This document shows positions 1-6,442 of a DNA stretch of 19,770 nucleotides, in pieces. The stretch comes from Armatimonadota bacterium (GTDB lineage: Bacteria > Sysuimicrobiota > Sysuimicrobiia > Sysuimicrobiales > JACQTN01), in the NCBI GenBank assembly GCA_016210785.1, contig JACQTN010000068.1:1-19770 (forward strand), in the 5' to 3' direction. Below the pieces are notes generated by a model. That model had not been told where the DNA came from, made no database searches, and saw only the letters and a program-made list of their open reading frames with translations. A program made the position numbers and the translations under genes. The stretch's first letter is position 1. The number at the start of each line of letters is the position of its first letter.

Positions 1-230
1 ACTACGCGGAGATCCACGTGGCGCGCGACGGGCAGAACCTGGTGGTGGACTCCCGGCCCAGCGACGCCATCGCCCTGGCCCTGCGCGTGGAGGCTCCCAT
101 CTACATTGACGAGAAGGTAGCCGCGCAGGCCATCACGCTGAAGAAGCCTTTCGCGGAGAACGAAGTCGAGGAGTTCCGCAAGTTCCTGGAGCAGGTCAAG
201 CCGGAGGACTTCAAGCGCACCATCCACTGA
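1..230 (+). CDS. Bifunctional nuclease (BFN/DUF151) family protein, 3' end only
   Basis: Only the last 75 codons are inside the window; the reading frame is open to base 3 and the start lies upstream. The visible part carries the typical C-terminal half of the BFN domain: a strand followed by SRPSDAIALALRVEAPI, then a charged helical tail (EVEEFRKFLEQVKPEDF). Family members have been described as nucleases, or are linked to central metabolism and stress responses. The activity of this one cannot be judged from a fragment. A GTG at 18 is only an internal codon. The TGA at 228-230 lies one base from the stop of the convergent spoVR gene, so no separate terminator fits between them. The family call is confident; the function is not. 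Confidence 0.88.
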   Translation, partial: YAEIHVARDGQNLVVDSRPSDAIALALRVEAPIYIDEKVAAQAITLKKPFAENEVEEFRKFLEQVKPEDFKRTIH

Positions 231-231
231 G

Positions 232-1479
232 TCACGCGGCCGGCGGCTGCGGGTAGCACTTCCCGTTGGCCCACAGCCGCACGTTGGGCCCCCACAGCCC
301 GCGCACGGCCCGGAGAAACCGCTCGATCCGTTTGGGGTCCAGCTTCTTGTCCTCTTCGTGGTGCCGGAGCACCAGCTCGCCGCCGTCGCCGGGCTCCACC
401 TCGATGTGGGGTTCGCCCTTGTACAGCTTCTGGGCGATGAGCATGTCCTTGACCTGATGCAGGTCGTAGCTCTTGCTCTTCTCCTTGGGATCGTACACGA
501 ACAGGTCCAGCCGCTGGACCATCTCCTCCGTGAGCACCGCGTCCACCAGCCGGATATCGTCGTAGTCCCGGCGCACGCGCAGCACCTCGTCGAAGCCCCG
601 GGCGTCCCGGATATGCTTGAAGAGGGTGTAGCCGATGGTGTACGGGGCGGGCCGGTTGCTGAGCTGCACCGAGATGGTGGCCCACTCCCGGGTGCTGAGG
701 ATCTCCCGCAGCAGCTCCGCCTCCACGAAGGTGGCCCAGCCCTCGTTGATGATGTGGGTGCGCTGGATGATGTCGAAGTACTCGGCCTCTTCCCGGATCA
801 TGCGCAGCAGGTGGGTCTTCAGCACCAGCTCCGCGGCGTCGGCGGGCAAGCGGTCCATCACGTCCTCGGTCAAGGCCAGCTGGTCCAGCTCCGCATCGGT
901 CAGCCCCAGCGCCTCCTGGAGCCGGCGCCGGAGGCTCTCCCAGAACTTCTCCTCCAGGTAGTAGATCAGGCGCTTGTGGCGCTCGGCGGGATTGCGCTCG
1001 AAGGCATTGACGGAGGTGGCGACGGTGAGCATCTGGTTCAGGAGTTCCTCCACCTTCTCCCGCCCGTACTTCGCCTCGTAGGCACGGATGATGCGGGCGT
1101 GCAGCTCCGCCTCGTTGAGCATGTTCTTGTTGGACTTCCGGTACCAGTGGTTGTTGCGAAAGAAGTCCACGTGCCCGTAGACGTGGGCGATCACCAGCAC
1201 GTTCTGCAGGTAGGTGTTGGTGTGGCGCAGGAAGGCGTAGGACGGCGAGGTGTTCAGCACCAGCTCCAGGATGCTGAACACCTCCTTGGCCTGCTGGATA
1301 GACAGCTCCTTGTAGGCCCCGCCCCACAGCCAGTGCACGAACCGGTTGGGCAGGCCCATGCTGGCCACTTCTGCGATCTCGTCGCTGTCGGTGAGGCGGA
1401 AGAAGACCGGGTCAAAGGAGAGGCCCCGGTCCCGGGCCAGCCGCTCCAGCCTGGCGATTACCTTCTGATACTCCTGCAT
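232..1479 (-). CDS. spoVR: SpoVR family protein
   Basis: The product is 415 residues, somewhat shorter than the roughly 470-510 usual for the family. Hallmarks are an N-terminal segment with NRFVHWLWGGAYKEL (about 45-59), VIAHVYGHVDFF (96-107), a second conserved block HIINEGWATF (242-251) and APYTIGYTLFKHIRD (278-292). In Bacillus, SpoVR is needed for normal spore cortex formation; in non-spore-formers the gene travels with prkA and yhbH, and its biochemistry is unknown. The ATG at 1479 is chosen because it follows an AAGGAG, although about 17 bases away, and no better in-frame start is present. It overlaps the end of yhbH by 22 bases, so translational coupling is likely. It is the third and last gene of the operon. 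Confidence 0.93.
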   Translation of the reverse strand: MQEYQKVIARLERLARDRGLSFDPVFFRLTDSDEIAEVASMGLPNRFVHWLWGGAYKELSIQQAKEVFSILELVLNTSPSYAFLRHTNTYLQNVLVIAHVYGHVDFFRNNHWYRKSNKNMLNEAELHARIIRAYEAKYGREKVEELLNQMLTVATSVNAFERNPAERHKRLIYYLEEKFWESLRRRLQEALGLTDAELDQLALTEDVMDRLPADAAELVLKTHLLRMIREEAEYFDIIQRTHIINEGWATFVEAELLREILSTREWATISVQLSNRPAPYTIGYTLFKHIRDARGFDEVLRVRRDYDDIRLVDAVLTEEMVQRLDLFVYDPKEKSKSYDLHQVKDMLIAQKLYKGEPHIEVEPGDGGELVLRHHEEDKKLDPKRIERFLRAVRGLWGPNVRLWANGKCYPQPPAA

Positions 1480-2645
1480 GGCCGCCGCCCCGCTCGCTCC
1501 TTGAAGAAGTTGAGAAACTCCGCCATGGCGCCCTTGACCGACTCCAGATCCGTCAGGTTGGCGAAGGTGGCGCTGGGATGCCGGCGGGCCGCCTCCTGGA
1601 CGTGCTCGCTGAACCCGCCCACGCTGCGACCGCCGGGGTTCACGTGCCCGTAGCACACCAGGTCGAAGCGCTCCAGGGCCTCCTCGTACCGGCGCTTGGC
1701 CAGGTCGAAGTCGCTGCTGCTGGTCTCGCCGTCGGTGAACAGGAACAGGAACTTGTCGTACTCGGTGACGCCCTCCAGCAGCTCCATGGCCTTCTCGAAA
1801 CCGGCGGAGATGTGGGTGCCGCCACTGGACTCCACGGAGAAGAACTCGTCCCGCGACTTCTCCTCCGCCACATCCTGGAAGACCACGTACTTGCGCAGGT
1901 TGGTGGGGTAGCGCTGCTCCAGGTAGTACCAGAGGACGAAGATGGTCTTCCGCACCAGCGACAGGTATTCCCCGCGCATGGAGCCCGAGATGTCCAGGAC
2001 GTAGATCTCCACCGAGCGATGGTTCTCGAAGCTGGAGGGGTCCTCCACGAAGTACCAGGCGTCCTGCTGGATGTCCACGTCGAAGTCCAGCACGCCCCGC
2101 TCCCGCGCGTTGCGGCGGAGGGAGTGCAGCATGGTCTCCTCCAGGTTCAGGTCCGCCCGCAGGCCGATGCGGTCCAGGTCGTCCAGCTCGGCGATGTCCT
2201 CGCTCTCCACCTCGCCTTGACCCACCGGCTCGTGGAAGGCGGGGAGCTCCATCTGGCCGATGAGCACCTCCTGGGCCAGCCGCACGAACTCGTCGAAGTC
2301 CAGCTCCACGCGCAGCTCGCGGCCGTGGTGATCGCCGCCCAGGATGCCGCCCAGCATCTGCATCTCGCCGCCGGCGTCCTGGCCGCCCTTGCCGGCCCCC
2401 TTCCCGCCGCCCTGGCCGCCCTGCCCCTGGGCCAGGACGGGGACCTCCTCCCCGTACTTCAGCGTGGGCAGATCCAGCGTGGCGATCTGCGTCTTCACCC
2501 GTCCGTCGACGATCAGCTCTTTCTGCTGGATCAGATCGTTGAGGTTGTTCTTGATGTACTCACGCAGGAGATGGTCGTGCTTGGACTGGGCGATCCGCCC
2601 CCGGCGGATACGCATGCCGTCGTAGGCGCGTCTGGCCGCCGCCAT
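1458..2645 (-). CDS. yhbH: DUF444 vWA-domain protein (YhbH/YeaH)
   Basis: The product is 395 residues. The N-terminus is a basic helical segment, followed by a Gly/Gln/Lys low-complexity stretch (72-93) and a C-terminal von Willebrand A domain from about 210. The metal-ion-dependent adhesion site looks complete: DISGSM (D218, S220, S222), T277 in SSGGTHIS, and D305 in FTDGETS. The family is cytosolic and genetically linked to PrkA; it is a sporulation or stationary-phase stress protein whose partner is probably the kinase. The start ATG at 2645 follows a GGGGAG lying in the 9-base gap after the prkA stop, so the two genes are tightly coupled. The C-terminal RAGRRPCRSIRR is encoded in the overlap with spoVR and is probably not part of the fold. 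Confidence 0.94.
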   Translation of the reverse strand: MAAARRAYDGMRIRRGRIAQSKHDHLLREYIKNNLNDLIQQKELIVDGRVKTQIATLDLPTLKYGEEVPVLAQGQGGQGGGKGAGKGGQDAGGEMQMLGGILGGDHHGRELRVELDFDEFVRLAQEVLIGQMELPAFHEPVGQGEVESEDIAELDDLDRIGLRADLNLEETMLHSLRRNARERGVLDFDVDIQQDAWYFVEDPSSFENHRSVEIYVLDISGSMRGEYLSLVRKTIFVLWYYLEQRYPTNLRKYVVFQDVAEEKSRDEFFSVESSGGTHISAGFEKAMELLEGVTEYDKFLFLFTDGETSSSDFDLAKRRYEEALERFDLVCYGHVNPGGRSVGGFSEHVQEAARRHPSATFANLTDLESVKGAMAEFLNFFKERAGRRPCRSIRR

Positions 2646-2654
2646 GTCTCCCCC

Positions 2655-4376
2655 CTAGAAGCTCCGGCCGATCACCTTGAACAGCGCTCGCGCACAGGTG
2701 GGACAGTAGCCGTGCTCCTCCGTGGCGGTCTGGTACAGGATGTCGAGCACCTCCCGGCTCTCCGCGTCCAGCTCCTCGCTCTTGTCGTACAGGCGCAGGC
2801 AGTTCTTGATCTTGTTGAAGACGATCTCGTTGATGGCCGTGCGCAGGTGGTCGTTGTCGCGGTACGACATCCGGCGCAGCTCGTCCTTGCGCTCCAGCAG
2901 CACGTTCTCGAAGGCCGCCCGCCCCTGCCGGCTGAGCTGGCGCTTCTGCACCATGATGCCCTCGATCTCGTTGATCAGCTCCTCCTCCCCCTCCTGCAGA
3001 GGCTCCCCGGTCACCTTGTGCGCCGCGGCGTCCAGGTAGTTGAGGTAGTAGTTCTGGCCGTAGTCGTAGAAGCGGGCCGGCACCACCGTCTCCACGATCA
3101 TGTCCACCTTGCGGTTGATGAAGTCCACCTTGGTCTCTTCGAAGGTCTTGAGGAGCTCCTTCACGTTGAGGTCCTTGATGGACTGGTGCTCGAAGGCCCG
3201 CTCGATGGCCCGGGCGATGACCTCCAGGTCGATGCACGAAGTCGCCGCGGTGTAAGCGTAAGAGAAGGCATCCTCGAAGAAGCGCGGGCTCAACCCGCGC
3301 AGGCCGCCCGACTCTTCGCGCGTCTTGAGGGCGTAGCGGGCGGCCAGCTCGTACACGTCCTCCGGCACGTGCTTGGCTTCCCCGCGCACCCGTTGGGCCC
3401 GCGCGATCAGGTCTTTGTAGATCCGCTTCTCCCCCTCCAGGTCGGTGTTGTAGGGGAAGTCAATCTTGTGGATGCGGCCGCGCAGCGGCTCCATGATGTC
3501 CTCGGCCAGGAAGACATTGTACTCGGGGTAGTTGCTGTGGCCGATGACCACGCAGTCCGCGTGCACGGTGGGGAAGTTGGCCAGGTCAATGCGCTTGGAC
3601 TGGATCAGCTCCAGCAGCAGCGACAGCAACTGGCGCCGGCTCTTGAAGACCTCCGTCCAGTCCAGGATGCCGCGGTTGGCCCAGATGATCTTGCCCTCGA
3701 AGTCGTACGCCTGCGGATCGTAGGTGGACCCCCGCTGCTTGAGCAGGGCGAAGTTGATGTTGCCCACGAAGTTGGTGATGTCTTCGCGGCGGAGGTCGGT
3801 GGGCGTGTGCTTGGCCACCCCCACCTTGTCGCGGGCGGAGACGGAGATGCGGTGCACCGGGACGTGCGCCCAGCTCCCGTGCTGATCTATCAGGCGCTCG
3901 CAGAGGGGGCACGGGACCGCCTCCTCATGCCAGTAGAAGCCCTCGCGCTCCAGTTGATCGCGGGGGATCAGGTCGAAGGGATGCTGGTGGAAGGGACAGC
4001 CGTCCACGGCGTGCAGGACCCCGTCCCGCGTGCGGGAGTACTCCTCCAGCCTGCGCTTCAGCTTGTCCACGGTCATGGACTTGCCTGAGCCTTGCGGGCC
4101 CACCAGCAGCAGCATGCGCCGCTCCATACTCATGGCGTAGGCCTTGAAGTACGCCACGATGTCGTCGAGCTGACGGTCCATGCCGTAGATGCCCTGGAAG
4201 ACCGCCTCCTTGCCGAAGTAGTCGATCATATCGGCAATGTAGTGGTGGGTGGTCCGGGCCAGCCGGCGGTCGTCGCGGGCCGCGCTCAGGTAGTCGCCGA
4301 CGGTCTGCAGTCCCTGCATCATTGCCTCCCCACTCCCATACCCCCGGCTCGTCTCTTTCTGACCTATCGCGCTCAT
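2655..4376 (-). CDS. prkA: PrkA family serine protein kinase / AAA+ protein
   Basis: The product is 573 residues with an AAA+ core at the N-terminal half: Walker A GPQGSGKS (93-100), CVVIGHSNYPEYN (275-287) and the RGRIHKIDFPYN block (299-310). The C-terminal kinase-like region follows. Two CxxC pairs (C156/C159 and C558/C561) could bind zinc, which is inference. PrkA proteins are reported as serine kinases in several bacteria and as an ATP-dependent protease in Bacillus; they act in the cytosol in stress or sporulation. The ATG at 4376 has AGAGGTGA 8-10 bases upstream. An alternative pair of ATG codons at 4322/4319 sits directly behind GGAGTGGGGAGG and would remove about 18 residues. First gene of the prkA-yhbH-spoVR operon; see the upstream minus-strand promoter. 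Confidence 0.95.
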   Translation of the reverse strand: MSAIGQKETSRGYGSGEAMMQGLQTVGDYLSAARDDRRLARTTHHYIADMIDYFGKEAVFQGIYGMDRQLDDIVAYFKAYAMSMERRMLLLVGPQGSGKSMTVDKLKRRLEEYSRTRDGVLHAVDGCPFHQHPFDLIPRDQLEREGFYWHEEAVPCPLCERLIDQHGSWAHVPVHRISVSARDKVGVAKHTPTDLRREDITNFVGNINFALLKQRGSTYDPQAYDFEGKIIWANRGILDWTEVFKSRRQLLSLLLELIQSKRIDLANFPTVHADCVVIGHSNYPEYNVFLAEDIMEPLRGRIHKIDFPYNTDLEGEKRIYKDLIARAQRVRGEAKHVPEDVYELAARYALKTREESGGLRGLSPRFFEDAFSYAYTAATSCIDLEVIARAIERAFEHQSIKDLNVKELLKTFEETKVDFINRKVDMIVETVVPARFYDYGQNYYLNYLDAAAHKVTGEPLQEGEEELINEIEGIMVQKRQLSRQGRAAFENVLLERKDELRRMSYRDNDHLRTAINEIVFNKIKNCLRLYDKSEELDAESREVLDILYQTATEEHGYCPTCARALFKVIGRSF

Positions 4377-4525
4377 CGTGGGGTCTCACCTCTTACTCTT
4401 ATTACGTATACGAAGGCGAACCGGCCCTTCTTCCGGGCGCGGCGCCGGCATGGGACTTTCGGGCAATGATGCGCGCGCGATGTCACGAGATGGTCACGAG
4501 GCGCGGGGACCGTGAGGAGGAGCGA

Positions 4526-4609
4526 ATGGCGCCAGTGGGATGCATAGACGAAGGAGAAACGATCGGCGGCGATTCCATTGAAACCGCGCGGCCCAGGAAG
4601 GAAGGTTAA
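4526..4609 (+). CDS. Small ORF, 27 codons, strong ribosome site
   Basis: The ATG at 4526 has AGGAGG at 4515-4520 with 5-base spacing, the best ribosome site in this intergenic region. The 27-residue peptide begins MAPVGCIDEGET, is acidic in its first half, and is not Arg-rich like the chance frames around it. Its TAA (4607-4609) falls inside the loop of the hairpin at 4589-4628, a layout seen in leader peptides. Against it: no clear rightward promoter upstream, no gene directly downstream, and no recognisable family. It may be chance. Confidence 0.3.
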   Translation: MAPVGCIDEGETIGGDSIETARPRKEG

Positions 4610-4628
4610 CGCCTTCACCCCTGGGCCG
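4589..4628. other. Two-part perfect hairpin
   Basis: CGGCCCAGG (4589-4597) pairs exactly with CCTGGGCCG (4620-4628). Inside, GAAGG (4601-4605) pairs with CCTTC (4612-4616) around a 6-base loop TTAACG, separated by a symmetrical 3+3 internal loop. Neither strand has a U-run after it, so it is not a standard intrinsic terminator. It lies in the predicted minus-strand leader of prkA and over the stop of the rightward small ORF. Confidence 0.5.
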
Positions 4629-4840
4629 TGCCGAGATCGGATCGCGCTGCGGCGTCGTCGCGCGGGCGGGTGTCCCCGGCTTTGATGCAGCCGGCGTTCG
4701 ACCCGTCGTGCCGCGCGTGGAGAGACCGTCCCCCGTGCGGGGTGTCCTGGCGGTCGCGCCAGAGGCCTCGCGCGCAGACCTGCGAAGCGCCGCAACCGGC
4801 TGGCGGTCAGCGTCATATCCGGTAGCCAGCTTTGACGAGC

Positions 4841-4869
4841 AGTATAGCGCGCATCGGCCGGGATGTCAA
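4841..4869 (-). promoter_or_regulatory. Minus-strand sigma70/sigmaA promoter
   Basis: On the minus strand a perfect TTGACA (4869-4864) is followed, after exactly 17 bases, by TATACT (4846-4841), in DNA that is otherwise very GC-rich. The start of transcription would be near 4834. The only gene downstream on this strand is prkA, about 460 bases away, so it drives either a long prkA leader or a small RNA. Confidence 0.65.
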
Positions 4870-4921
4870 ACATGCGATCGGTATGGGGCGGAAACGCGCC
4901 TGCCGCGCAGCGTCCGGCGTC

Positions 4922-4951
4922 GGGAGGCGCGGGAAGTCCGGCCCGCCTCCC
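4922..4951. other. 8-bp hairpin between divergent promoters
   Basis: GGGAGGCG (4922-4929) pairs exactly with CGCCTCCC (4944-4951) around a 14-base loop. It lies between the two divergent -35 boxes and has no U-run on either side. It may be an operator or chance in GC-rich DNA. Confidence 0.3.
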
Positions 4952-4983
4952 TGATACACGCACGTGATGTTCGTTGTTTTCTC

Positions 4984-4996
4984 GTCTTGTCAAGAC
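4984..4996. promoter_or_regulatory. 13-bp palindrome over the -35 box, candidate operator
   Basis: GTCTTG-T-CAAGAC is a perfect inverted repeat with one central base that covers the whole -35 hexamer of the rightward promoter. The first gene downstream is a ribbon-helix-helix protein, a class that commonly represses its own promoter through short palindromic half-sites. Autorepression is therefore a reasonable inference, not shown. Confidence 0.4.
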
Positions 4997-5016
4997 ATCG
5001 CATGATCGCATATAAT
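4987..5016 (+). promoter_or_regulatory. Rightward sigma70/sigmaA promoter of the T4SS-like cluster
   Basis: TTGTCA (4987-4992), 18-base spacer, then a perfect TATAAT (5011-5016). Transcription would start near 5023, giving a leader of about 26 bases before the ATG at 5049. It is one of the few AT-rich islands in the window and is well placed for the tandem RHH gene and the genes behind it. Confidence 0.75.
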
Positions 5017-5048
5017 AGGAAGCGCAGATCACCATGGGAGGGATTGCC

Positions 5049-5429
5049 ATGAGCCCACGCCGTCGCATGCGCACCGCCCCATCCACCCGCACCTCCTACG
5101 TCGGGATGTACGCGCCCGAGATGTTCCGCCGCAGGCTGCGCGTCCGCCTCCTGGAGGAGGGCAAGCCCATGCGCCAGCAGCTCCAGGAGTGGATCGCCGA
5201 GTACATTAGCAGCCCGTCCCTCAAGTCCCCGCCCCGCCGGCTGCGCGGGTTCACCAAGAACGCGGTCCAGGTCGGGGTGCCCTTGCCGGAGGACCTGGCA
5301 CGCAAGTTCCGTGCCAGACTCATCATGGACGGGCTCACCGCCAGCGAGTGGGTGACCCGGCGCATCGCCGAGACCATCGGCGAGTCGGTGGAGCGGCTGG
5401 AGGAGGCAGGGCGGCGCGGCCGGCGATGA
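5049..5429 (+). CDS. Tandem ribbon-helix-helix DNA-binding protein (TraY-like architecture)
   Basis: The product is 126 residues. Two ribbon-helix-helix units sit in one chain: residues 16-53 and 73-110. They align without gaps, and by hand 13 of 38 positions are identical, including VG, PE, RxxRxRL, G and IAExI. Each has a short strand (YVGMY / QVGVP), a first helix starting after PE and a second helix ending in IAE. A basic N-terminal arm and a basic tail flank them. Such a single-chain pseudo-dimer is the design of TraY, the F-plasmid oriT-binding accessory protein; single-unit relatives are dimeric repressors. The start ATG at 5049 is preferred to 5034 because GGGAGGGA precedes it by about 5 bases. 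The stop overlaps the next ATG (ATGA). Role: autoregulator or DNA-processing accessory; undecided. Confidence 0.85.
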   Translation: MSPRRRMRTAPSTRTSYVGMYAPEMFRRRLRVRLLEEGKPMRQQLQEWIAEYISSPSLKSPPRRLRGFTKNAVQVGVPLPEDLARKFRARLIMDGLTASEWVTRRIAETIGESVERLEEAGRRGRR

Positions 5430-6409
5430 GCGGGCGCGCCGCCCTGCTGCTGGCCGCCCTGGTCGCCGCGGCCGCGGGAAGCGGAGGCGCCTCCGCGCAG
5501 CCTGCGGCGCCGTCGATCTTCACGGTCGTCGCGGCCGATCCGCCGGCGAGAACGCTGGTCAAGCTCGCGCCCGGCTTCGCGGCCGTCTTCCAGTTCGATC
5601 GCGCCATCACCCGCGTCGCGCTGGGCGACGACCGCCTGGTGGCCTTCCACGTGGACGCGGATCGGGGCGACCTGACCATGAAACCCGTGGCCTCTTCCGG
5701 GCGAACCAACATGGTCGTCTGGACGGGGCCTGGCCTCACCCTGTGGGAACTGGTCATCACGCGCGACGAGCGCACGGCGGACGTGATCCGCGTGGTCAGC
5801 GCGCCGCGGCCGGAGGATCAGGGCACGGCGCGGCCGGCGTCATCGCCGGCCGCGCCGGCATCGACACCTTCCACGCCGGGAACCGCGCCAGCCCCGGCGT
5901 CCGCCGGCGCGGGCCCGGGTGCTGGCGCCAACAGCGCGCCTGCCGCAGCAACGCAGTCTCCCGGGGCACCCCGTCTGGCGCCGGGGAGCGTACTGCAGGC
6001 GCCGGCGGGGCCTCAGGAACCTGCGCCTTCCTTCTTGCAGGCGAGCGCGCAGGGCGACGGCGTGGAGGCCATCTTTCAGGCGGTCCGGGTGCGCTGGGGC
6101 GTGGTGGTGCGATACCGTGTCCGCAACCGCAACACCGAGGGCACGCGATTCCGGATCCAGCCCGAGCGCATCCTGGTCCGCGCCCACGACCGCATCGTCC
6201 CGTATGCCCTGGTGCGGCAGCCCGCGGCCCAGGCGCCGCGGGACGTGCTCGCGCCGGGCGCGACCGAGACCGGCATGATGACCGTGCCCGGCCGGATGAC
6301 GCAACTCCAGGTGCTCTTTCCGATTTTTCCCGATGGCCCGGGGCTGCCCGTCATGCTCGAGGCCGGCTTCACGGGTCTGCACCGTCTGGTGATCCAGCCG
6401 GAACCCTGA
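5426..6409 (+). CDS. Exported VirB9 / CpaC-N-terminal-like protein
   Basis: The product is 327 residues. A signal peptide is clear (1-24, ending ASA-Q). Residues about 40-125 resemble the N-terminal beta domain shared by VirB9/TrbG proteins and the pilus-assembly N-domain of CpaC: FDRAITRVALGDDRLVAF, then LTMKPVASSGRTNMVVWT. An Ala/Pro/Gly-rich linker (about 128-200) follows, then a second beta-rich domain (about 205-327) with VVVRYRVRNRN and LAPGATETGMMTVP that I do not recognise. It lacks the usual VirB9 C-terminal domain I would expect. In T4SS, VirB9 with VirB10 forms the envelope core; Pro-rich linkers suit envelope-spanning proteins. Its start overlaps the RHH stop by 4 bases, so the two are co-translated. 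It could instead be a Tad-related accessory. Confidence 0.6.
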   Translation: MSGRAALLLAALVAAAAGSGGASAQPAAPSIFTVVAADPPARTLVKLAPGFAAVFQFDRAITRVALGDDRLVAFHVDADRGDLTMKPVASSGRTNMVVWTGPGLTLWELVITRDERTADVIRVVSAPRPEDQGTARPASSPAAPASTPSTPGTAPAPASAGAGPGAGANSAPAAATQSPGAPRLAPGSVLQAPAGPQEPAPSFLQASAQGDGVEAIFQAVRVRWGVVVRYRVRNRNTEGTRFRIQPERILVRAHDRIVPYALVRQPAAQAPRDVLAPGATETGMMTVPGRMTQLQVLFPIFPDGPGLPVMLEAGFTGLHRLVIQPEP

Positions 6410-6442
6410 TTCGCCCACCCCAGCGCCTCCACATGGCGTGAC

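Larger units (their letters stand above)
4377..4834 (-). other. Hairpin-rich long leader of prkA or independent small RNA (candidate)
   Basis: The stretch between the predicted minus-strand transcription start (about 4834) and prkA holds no convincing minus-strand gene, but contains a series of exact inverted repeats. These are GCTGGC/GCCAGC (4799-4804 with 4825-4830), with a crossing alternative ACCGG/CCGGT (4795-4799 with 4819-4823); CTGGCG/CGCCAG with a 4-base loop (4747-4762); CCCC/GGGG with a 4-base loop (4731-4742); CCGGCT/AGCCGG (4676-4694); and the two-part hairpin at 4589-4628. I recognise no riboswitch or RNA family. A high-GC background makes some of these repeats expected by chance. 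Either a roughly 450-base structured 5' leader or a separate RNA would fit. Confidence 0.35.

Noticed and set aside
1578..4088. 836-codon plus-strand open frame over yhbH and prkA (and the 358-1653 frame over spoVR)
   Set aside because: It lies opposite clearly conserved genes; composition is Leu/Val/His/Asp repeats typical of the antisense of GC-rich codons, with no known domain.
4377..4834. Known riboswitch (cobalamin, FMN, TPP, T-box) in the prkA leader
   Set aside because: Only short resemblances were found; the conserved cores of these classes are absent.
4373..5092. 239-codon minus-strand open frame in the prkA upstream region
   Set aside because: Arg/Pro/Ala-rich, would begin upstream of the minus-strand promoter, and runs through several hairpins; no ribosome site or family.
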